Of a stretch of DNA of 64,000 nt, positions 44,301-55,500 are shown one piece after another. The stretch covers positions 9,177,501 through 9,241,500 of the forward strand of contig NC_059402.1 of the NCBI RefSeq assembly GCF_905220565.1, given 5' to 3'. Position numbers and translations under genes: made by a program. The first letter of the stretch is position 1; every line of letters starts with the position of its first letter. Under the pieces are notes generated by a model. That model saw only the letters and a list, made by a program, of their open reading frames with translations. It was not told the origin of the DNA and ran no database searches. This stretch comes from Melitaea cinxia. Its lineage: Eukaryota; Arthropoda; Insecta; Lepidoptera; Nymphalidae.

Positions 44301-47300
44301 AGCGTAGGAGCATACGGTGCATATAATGTCGGATAGGAGTTGCCCGTGTATACCGCAGGAGGAGGGTAGCCGTTAGTAGCTATTGCAGAGGAGACGGCAA
44401 AGTTTTCCGAACGAGATGGTACTTCATTCGCTACCGGTAACTGCCTAGAGTCTACAATTGGCGGTGCCAAAGAATGGCTTATATTGCTGCTGCTTGATGA
44501 TGACGTTATGATTGCAGGGGCATTGGAAGTCGAAGGATCAATGTGGTTCATTGGTTGATGTAACGACACCACCGGTGCTAATTGAGCCGAATGAGGAGGC
44601 ACGCTTGGTCCTGAATGTTTAAGACTCGGCGTAAAATTGGATATAGTACTCGTCGTCGTGGCGTTTGAGAGAAGAGGTGAGCTTATATGATTTGGTGTAG
44701 ATGTCGCTAGTGGATTCGTGCTGCTCATTTGAATATTGTTCTGATGCGTCATAATGCTATGGCTAATGAGAGGATGGCTAAATTGTGTCGCAGTCACTGG
44801 ATTAGAAGTCGATGAAGGCAAATGATTTGCCGATATGTGATTCGCCACGCTAAATGCTGTGTGATGGGAAGGTCGACTAGCATACACAGGCTGTACGGAA
44901 TGTTTCTGTAAACTCGATTGACCTTGATAAGGTATCGAATGGCTGTGAATACTGGAATTTATACTTGAGTTTACATGACTAGACGCGATCGTCGGGGTGG
45001 GGGGGTATGGTCGTGATGCATTGGAAGGAGACATAGACCGCCCTGACTGTGTTTGACTCGGAAGACTACTGGGAGTAGATGCAGTCGGTAATTGCGACGA
45101 TATATTTTGTGGCACGCCATTTGACACGATACGATTGGGATAGGAGGTAGGAACAGAGGGAAGAGTCTGAGAAACCGGAGATGCATTTCGAACATCGTGA
45201 CCGGGCATTACAGGATGAGCCTGCGTGTGGGGTACACGAGTAGGGAGACTAGGATGGGATGCGGGCGTCGCAGGGGAAGCCATGTGAGGCGCCCGCGGTG
45301 TAGCGTGATGAGCGTGAAGATCGAGTGGTGCGTGTGGCTGTTCAGTCGACGGCTGCTCGGTTCGCGTCTCATGATTAGTATGGCGGTAATCAGGAAGCGC
45401 AGCAGCAGCGTGTGCCTGGTAAGCGGTGTGCGACGGAAACAGTGGCGAGGGAGCTGGGGGAGCGGGCGGTGCCGGAGTTGGGCTATCGGCGGCTGCACGA
45501 GCTCCCGGTTGCAGTTTGTTATTGCTTGCAGGCCGTTCCGGAGTATCCGGTCCCGCTGCACCAACGGGTCGCGCCGGAATTTGAGTCGCAGCATGGCCAT
45601 CAATGGCAGGTATGTGAGCGCCATTGGGGCGATGAGGTGTATCGGCTCTGAAATGAGGCGGTGGTAGTGCAGGCGGAGGTAGCGCCGCGGGGGCTGGCGA
45701 CGGCGCTGGTTGCGGTAGGGGCGCGGGTGCTGGGCTGGCGCTGCCGCCGACTGGCGCTCGCGACAAGGCCAGCGCGCCGCCGCTCCCACCGCGCGCAACT
45801 AGCTCATTCTTGCCGCCGCCACCACCACCCACACTTGCGACACGGAACAGAGAACCAGCATCTGATGCCTGAAAGAGAAATACGTTTAAAGTTGAATCAT
45901 ACACCAATTAAAAAGTACAAAATAGAAAATCTTACAAATTAATGTTATAATAAATTGTGTTAGCTCACAAAAAAAATATCCTTCAATTACATTGACTAGT
46001 ACGTCATACATAGAAGCAACATTAGAAATAACTCAAAAAGTATTCGTCAGATCTCAATCAGATATAAATGGAACCACGTGACAAGATTTTATTAAAACGA
46101 GTATACTTTTTTCTTTTAATCTATTACCATTGTTTGTTTATAAATAATATTCCTCAGGAGTTCAGATAGAGTAGAAAGTAAAAGCCAAAATTAACGGATA
46201 ATTGTACTGATTCTTTATTTTCATCCAACCAAATGCGTTGTTTTCGTTAGAAAAGTACGACAATTGACCGACGTTGCAACTGCACGCTTAATATATTTTA
46301 GCTATGTCCATAGTGTTATGCTTTACGACCAGTTACTGTGGGGTAATGCTGCAAATATTGAGAGTATATTTCTCTTGCAAAAGCTCGAGTCTCTCTACGG
46401 GATGTTTTCCAAAAGGTAGACATATTAACAATTGCGTCGCGGTATATTTATAATAATATTATGCATATTCATCAAAATATTCATTGTTTTGAAATAAATA
46501 GTAATAATCGCATTGTAAACACGAGAAGGAATAACAAAATTGTAACTCCAAGTTTTCGACTGCGCAAAGTAAACATTTCCTTTCTGGTTTATGGTATTCG
46601 CATGTATAATAAAATCCCACAAACAATTTTGGAATTGTTTCAACATAATTCAAAGTTTTTATTAAACATTTTTTTATAGATAAAGCTTATTACTCGGTGC
46701 AGGATTACATAGTTGATAAAGATGTGTGGAATTAGTGACGCTGTATTTTATGCAACATGTTACTAATTTTGTACTGAAACACAGTTTACATATTTTTTTC
46801 AAAAAGAGTAGCTGCGGAGTTTCTTGCCGATTCTTCTCTGCAGAATCTACATTCCGAATAGGTGGTAGCTTTACTTCTACAAATATAATAATTTATTTTT
46901 AAGGCTTAATTTGTAAAATGACGATTCGAAAGTGCTCTTGGAGCCTATTTGAATAAAGCTGTTTTTGATTTTGATTTTGACACAGGAAGATTTGAGTGCC
47001 TTTTGTTTTAGTTTTGTCAAAGCGTTATAGTAGTTCAATATTTAAATTGGTTAACGTGAAATGCAACAATATGCTGCAATACAAATAGTTTTAAGAAAAA
47101 ACCTTACATCATCCATTGATGCATCATGATATCTCGGTGAAGCATTTCTGCTATTTTCAGGGCTCGCCTGCAACAGAAAAAAAATTAATAAATTATATGT
47201 TGTTTTAAAATTTTTCTTATTCCTAATATAAGTTATTAGACATTTTTACTACATGTACGTACGAGGGCGGGGTGAAAAGTTTCCGGCCTGATAAATAAAA

Positions 47301-49514
47301 ACAACTTTTTTCGGTTTTTTTTTCGCTTTATATTTTAAAATAATCTCTATCAAGATTAATAAATTTTTCATAACAGTGCTCTAATGCAGTGATACCACTT
47401 TTAAAGTCTGATTTATCAAGTCCCTCAAAATACTCATATGCAGCACCGATGACTTCCTCGTTGCTCACAAATTTTTTACCTCCAAGCCACTTTATAAGGT
47501 TAGGAAACAGATACTAGTCGCTGGGGGCTAAATCTGGCGAATATGGTGGTTGGGAGAACAATGCGAGCTTCAATTCGTTGATTTTAGCCATCGCAAAGAC
47601 TGACGAATGGGCAGGTGCGTTGTCATGGTGAAACAAGATTTTTTTTTCGCCAAGTTTGGTCGTTTATTTTTCACTGCGTCCTTTAAACGTTGCAATAAAT
47701 GTGCGTAGTATTGACCATTGATAGTTTTTCCCTCCTCTAGATAATCAATGAAGGAAATTCCTTTTGTATCCCAAAAAATAGTTGCCATAACCTTATTCGC
47801 TGATGAAACTGTCTTTGCCTTCTTTCAGGTTGGTTTACCTGGTCCAATCCATCGTTTTGACTGTTGTTTATTTTCAGAAGTGTAGTGGTGAATCCAAGTT
47901 ATAAATTGACGTAAAAATTTGCTGGGGTTGCGCTTGTACAGCGCCAAATTTTTGATTGAAACAGTTTTTCGGGTCAACTTTTGATCGACCGCTAGCCAAC
48001 GCGGCAGCCACCTAACACAGAGCTTCCCCATGCTCAAATGTTCATGTAAAATATTGCATACACGTTCAATTGATATCCTAGTATCATCAGCTATCTCACT
48101 TACTTTAATATGCGGTTCTCCATTACCATTTTATGAATTTTTTCAATAATTTCGAGAATCGTGACCTCAAAGGGGCGTCTTGAATGTGGTTCGTCAGAAG
48201 TACTCGTTTGACCTTTCTTAAATTCAGAAACCTACTGTTTCACTATTGAATATGACGGTGAAGAGCCTTTCAGTGTGGAATCCAGCGCTTCTTTAATTTG
48301 AAATGGTGTTAGGCCTTTTAAATAGAAGTATTTGATGACCTTCCGGTTCTCTGATTTTACCATTTTCACGTAAGCAATCGAGGTGTCTTGTTCAAGCGCC
48401 TCTCAAATGTATACTATCAGAGCCATCGACCCGAAAATTTACATAAATGCTAGTGAGATATAGTACTATAGAATACAAACCAAAAATTAGACCTGCTAGC
48501 GCGATCTCTAGGTCAGGCCGGAAACTTTTCACCCCGCCCTGGTAAAATATAGTCAACAAAGGCATGTATATATTCAATAGACAGGTGAGGTAGGTACCAC
48601 GTCAAAATCAACTAGCATAATCCATGCATTAGTATTCAACTTTTATTCATGTAAACTAATGTTTTCGACTAATATCCGTTTGTTTGACCATGTTGTACGA
48701 CATATAACAAGATATAACTAGAATAATTAAAAATAAAAACTGATTATATCATAAAAACATACGATATAATCAATTTATGTGACAAACGTCACACAATACT
48801 TGATAATAGTATGTTATCTAAACAATTTAAAACTGAATAAATAATAATTAGAGTAATTTATTACATCTATAAAAACCTATTGTGGTCAATAAATTTACTT
48901 TAATTTATGTCATAAGCCCTTTTACAACTACTTACTTCCCAGTCTTCGTACACTACTACTTGCAATGAAAAGTTTAATCAAAGTGCAGGTATTTTTACGT
49001 TTTTTTTTAACCGACTTCAAGGAGAAGGTTACTCAATTCGACCGCACACACATATATATATATGTATGTTCGGGGATAACTTCGTCATTTATGAACCGAT
49101 TTTGATAATTCTTTTTTTTTTGGTTGAAAAGGAGATATTCCAAGTGTGGAACCATGATAAGAAAACCAGGATCTGATGATGGAATCCCAGAGAAATCAAA
49201 GGAAACCCTCGAAAATCGTAGTGACGACTAGTGCGTTCGTTAATTTTTTTTTCGCCTACTTACGTAGTATTATACTTGTCGATGTAATTGAAGTCGGTTT
49301 TTTTGTTTGCGAGCAAACATAAGTATTCAATTTTAACATATTTAATTACAAAAAAAAAATTCATTCACTTTCTATAAATGAAAATGGCTGGAATCAGAGC
49401 AGATTATAAATATGGATAAAGAAATACGTATATAATATAAGGTAGAGAAATTTATAATCTTAGTAGCCGACCTGGCGGACTTCGTACCGCTTTATTTTTT
49501 TTCGTGACTATAAA

Positions 49515-49588
<74 letters not shown>

Positions 49589-52500
49589 ATAGGCGATAGC
49601 CGAGGGTGAATCGATATATATATCGAAATAAAATATAGTCTATCTTTCAAGTTGGATCAAACTGCAGACGTTGTACAAATTTGATTAAAATCGGTTAAGT
49701 AGATTAGGAGTCCATCGCGAACAAACAACGTGACACGTAATTTATATATATTAAGATGATGTTTCGTTTTATAGATTTCGAATACCAACCAATTTTAACT
49801 GTGAAATTTTAACAAAAACAAACCGTCGGTTAAATAATAATTGGTTCGAAGATTCAAAATTGGATCAAGATACCTTATTATATGTAATATTGAATATATA
49901 TAATTTAGTTTAAAGGCAATATTAATTACATTACTATTTGAAAAGAATACACAAAGTAAAATAATTAAGTTGTAATTATGATCGACCAAAGAATTACAAA
50001 ATATAGTTATTTAAAGTTTTTTTTAGGTTTTAAATAAAATTGGAGTGTCTGTTTGTAATCCCTACTAACATTATAAATGTGAATGTCAGTTTGTTACGAT
50101 TTCACGCGAAAACTACTAAGCCGATGGTCATGAAACTTTGTACACATATTCTTGTAAGTATTAGAAGTAACATGGGATACATTTTATTTAAAAAAAATCG
50201 ATTGAGCGAAGTCGCGGGTAAAAGCCAGTATTATAATAACCGCTTTTTACTAAATGCATTTCGATATATACACGGTACATATACCAAATAACATTTTTTT
50301 TTCAATTCTTGTCTGTCTGTTTGTTCCGGATAATCTTTGAAACAGCAGGACCGATTTTGACGTTTGACGTCACTTTCTCTGGCTAAATTTTTTGTTAAAT
50401 TCCACGTGGATGAAGTCGCGGGCACAGCTTGTTTTACACAAGGTTCGGATTACTGCGTTATTATGACTAATTGCTATTCTGTACACATTATTTTGAGTAG
50501 AATTTCTTAGTTTAGTTAGAACTATTTTTCTATATCTGTTACAATTATTTTAATGGAAGTAAATGAAAATGAATTAATTCACCCAAGTAATTATTAAATA
50601 ATTTTTTAAGCGTTGTTTTTTTCTTAATATTAAAATAAAATTGTCTTAATGTATCTGTAATATGTTTAAACAAAACTAACAGATTTTCAGTTTTTTGGCA
50701 GGTAACCCGATAAGACTTTATTAAACTGAATATTTAAATTTCTGTATATTATAAAATTCTAATAATGTCTTTAAATATGCATTAATGCGACACAAGCCAT
50801 TTTTTTAAATACAAAGACCATTTTTTATGATATTAGATAGGAATTACATACGTAACGTATACAAGTGGCGGAAAGAGATAGTACATCGATCGCGTGAAGG
50901 GAACAAATCGTTTTGGGTACGTTCCGGCAATTGAATGTTTAGTCTTATCCGGCGATTCTGGCGAGGGTGGGTCACCGGTCTGCAACAATGGAGTGATAAA
51001 TCAAGTATGGAGCGCGCGTGCTGGCGGGAGGCGGCCGCATGACGTCCGGTGGCCGAATTGCAAGGCGGCGACTATCAAAGGACTAAGGAGCCACAGCGCC
51101 GCGGTGCTGTTCGTCTTTTGTAATAGACACCCGGCTATTACTTAAACGATGAGTTGATATGATAATTTTGTGCCTTTTATTTCGTACGTGTTACTTTTTT
51201 AAATTTGCAATACTTTGATGTTTTTTTTTCATTGAGAGGTTTTCTTAATGTTTTTTGTTTAATTATTGTTTATTTGATAAATAAAGTTAAAATAATCACA
51301 GCGGATACATGTTTAACCCTTTCAGAGCTTGAGTCGGATTTATCCGACACAAAACCCTGTGTATTATATATTCAATTTCTAAACGTATTATGATGTTTTA
51401 GCTTAAAATACAGTTTTTTTCGAAAGTTTATCTATTCGACTTTTTAATTAGTGTTACAATTCAGATTTACTGTATCAAGAAACAAAAGAAAATACTATTT
51501 CAATTAAGGTAAATTTAATAATATTATCCCGGAGAAAGTGTATTGACTTCCAACGCCTATGTCGTATTAATCCGACAGTAGTGATGAGACATAATGTTAG
51601 AATTTATAAGATATGGAATATTCATAAACAAAAATATTATATTAAATACCAAGTTATTGAATAAAAAAAAAGTACATTATGTAATTGTTATTTAATAACG
51701 TGTTGTTTTTGCTCTGTGTAAATCTATATTTTGTAAGAAATTAGCGATTTAGTTATTTTTGTACGGACAACTATAAATGCTAATTCCCATCCCTAGACTG
51801 AGTCCTTTTCGCCAGTATAGCCAGCACATAGCCAGCGCCTGCGTCGGAAAAACACGACCGTTCATGACGTCACAACCGTATGGAATTTTCCATTGGAGTT
51901 GCGCGTGCTTTTGTGATATAGTAGTGAGTTAGTAAGTTTTACGTTCGTGTTTTTAAAATTGAAATTTACCATGACGACTGCTGAAGAATTAATACGAATT
52001 CGAGAAGGTGATGACGATGACAAATTTGTGTAAGACGAGGAATTTGATATTGATGACGAGGTAATTATATCTTTTATTAAATTGTTTTATTTAAATTTAT
52101 TGTGCAGTGAGAAACGAACATCACGATATTTGGTTTCCTCTTATCACAGAAATTTTGAAATTTTATAAACTACAATTTCAATATAAAACTAATTTAGATT
52201 TTTTTATAGCTATTATTTAGACATTACGCCAAATATATGTAGTTAGTGATTTATTCATATGTATGTGAAAAAATAAATAATATTCTTTGATTTTCGGTCT
52301 CGACTCTCGGCGCCTCGACCCAAGAGGATTCAAGGCACTCTAATACACATTTCTCGTCTCTTGTACTTGATTTATTTTAATGAAATATTTATATTCCATA
52401 AAAATCAAAGGTTATTTCCATAAGATCTCTTTGATTAATAATTTTAAAAAAAGGTTAGTTAAACACAATGGAAATTGAAAATGAATATATTATTCAACTT

Positions 52501-55500
52501 AAAATATCTTTAAAATTTATTATATTTGTATAAGCAGACTTTATGAAATGGGAATAGATGGCATCAAATACTGTATTTATCTAGTATTATAATTTAGCTG
52601 GAGCAAGCAAAATAATGAGATATAATGTCTGTTTAAGAAATATAGGTCACGGCTCTTGCCAAGACGCTTTCATTTTACGCAAGAAAATTCAACTCTTATT
52701 CAATGTTAAGAGAGTTTTGAATCGTTTAATTAAATTCTATAGACGCAAAATGAAAAGAGATTTTATACATTTAACTCTGTTAATTTAACACGCTTATAAA
52801 TAAAAACTTGCCGTAATTTTGTTGGCGTTTTGAAATAGCGAAACATATTTTAAAATACAATGACAGGAATGATAAAATCATCACATATCACTAAAATATT
52901 TATTTTTTGTAAAAACTATGAACGTTGGCCTCTTGTCAAAACTACTTAACGTTAGAATAGATAATCACAGAGATATTAGTGCGATGAGTGATGTCGTGTC
53001 GACAAGTAATAATAGTTTCGTAGAGCCAAACCGCGAGGAAAACACGCGCAAGTTTAAATAAACTAGCAATAAAAATAAACGACCCCATTAGTCAGCGCTG
53101 ACAAAAAAAAGAAACGGGAAAATTAACTTCACATGACTACTGGTGAAAAACAACATATTTGTTTTTGATACATTAAAATAATTTAGTAGGAAAACGAAAT
53201 AGTTCGCATGTTTCTGAGATATTTAAAATGTAATAGACTAAGCTTCTTAATGCCTTGGCTACTGTATTAATATAATCTGATGACTCATAAGGATTTTAAA
53301 TCGGATATTAAAGTGTAACACACCCCAACCATAGTCTTGTGCTCGTCCCTGCCCCGCTGCTAATGTTTTCAGCAAGGAGGGAGAAAAAAACGAAGAGATA
53401 GCTTTCCTCCCCTCATTCGAAATTCTAATACTTTCCACTAACTTTTAATAGGATAGGACTTAAAATTCAACGAGAATTTAGAATCGTATGAAAGTTCAAA
53501 CAGCGACTCGCGATCATAGCCGTCGGCAACTTTCTAATGGTCTACCGTTTCTATTATAGATTTATTGGATTAAAGCTGGTTTATATAAGCCGGACAGGAT
53601 CGTAAATCGTTTTGAATAAATAACTCCGAGCCGAGTTTTATTAAGTAGCCAATCAGTTGAGATATTATGATAAATAAATATTTTGTCAGCTCGTAGGTTG
53701 AAACTCGTGTTCGGGTCTTTTTAACAAGATTTTATCTCTGTTTAGTTTTGTTATTAAATTTTCGTAGATAACAATATATAATATTAATTACTTTAATATT
53801 AATAAGTTTTACAAGTTATATAAATAAATGCCATGAAATATTTTTCAAGGAAGTTATCACGAAAATATTTATTGAACTTTTAAATGCTAAGATTAACATA
53901 AAGATAAGATTAGAAGTAAATAAATCTCGACAGAAATTGCAAGGTTATTGCGACTTAAAGCGAGTTTTTCGATTTTTTTTAATCATACCACACTTTTAAG
54001 AATATAAATAGTGTACAAGTAGATTATTTAAATCCAAAGAAGTAAATTTGTCTGAACAATGTTGAAAAAACTAAGTACATGATATGAATAGTTAGAATAG
54101 GAATCGTTGGTTCGTGACCAGAATCTTTACGTCTATCATGGAGGTATGTACGTACATACAAAAATTTCTATCGCGACAGTCAATGCATAGCAAGCGGTTG
54201 CCTGATAATCCATACAATGTGGTGTTTTATTTCAAACGACAAACTTCTTATTTTAATACCACAACCATTTAGCACAACTGTTTTATAAAACAGTGTTTTA
54301 AACGAATGATTGGCTCCATTGTTTTTTCTTTTAAAAACTTTGCTCAAGAATGCGTCGTAAATTAGAGTGTTTTAATAGGGTCTATTACATCAATTTATAT
54401 ATTCTACAACTTACTAAAAAAAATATACGTGTTTGATTTAGTATATTTAAATATCAACTTCTAAAGTGATTTATGTGTAGTTTATAGTCATTGTTTTTAA
54501 GGCAGTATTTAAATATAGGTATTATGCTATAAGGAAGTATGATAAAAATTACAAAAATAAATTCTGCGAGATAGAAATAATCCTTTCATCAATAATCTAT
54601 ACCCTATTCAAATAATTAAAATTGGTGTCCGTTTGTAATATTAAAATAACCGCTTTTTTACTAAATGCATATGGATGTATACACGGTACATATACCAAAA
54701 TAACATTCTTTACAATTTTTGTCTGTCTGTCTGTTTGCTTCGGTTAATCTCTGAAACGGCTGGATCGATTTTAACGGGACTTTCACTGGGAGATAGCTGA
54801 TGTAATAAGGAGTAACTTAGGCTACTTTTATTTTAAAATTTTTCATTTTATTTTATAACTACAAACTGAACAATAACTATTTTGTTAAATTCCACGCGGA
54901 CGAAATCGCAGGCCCAGCTAGTAACAAACAAATATCAAAAAATATTTCCATCTTAGAATTATAAAATACATATACATATATAGATTGTACAGGAGTGTTA
55001 AACAATATTATTTATTCTATTTATCTTCTTCCAATCCTAACGAGAAATATAATGTTTGACGTTAATTTATTTATAGTGTGTACACAAATACGTATAATAT
55101 TGACCATATTGTCATAAAATATTGACACAGCCGGTTATATTTACTGTGTGAACGGAAAAATAGCTCGAGACATGAATTGTATTAATAATTAAGTGGTTCT
55201 TCGAGATATCGTCTACCACATTTTTGCGATCTCAGCTTCTTATAGATAATTTAAAATAATTATCTTGTTCGATAAAATAATAAATTATTGAAATTTTATG
55301 ATGTGACTTTTTTTTAAAGACTGGAATGTTTATTAAGTAGTAAGTTATCAGACGGCTATCTATAAAGATCTTTAGGTTAAATAAAACGATAACCGTGATA
55401 CACAATTAATTGTATCCGACATGGATCGATACAATATTTGGTGTATAAAGGAGATGGATACGATTTCATACATTCTTGGGCGAAAATGTAATGAAATGAA

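Noticed and set aside
45197..45942. Overlapping frames on both strands within 44243-45868
   Set aside because: The 542-codon minus-strand frame is phase-consistent with flanking exons; the others are by-products of its GC-rich composition.
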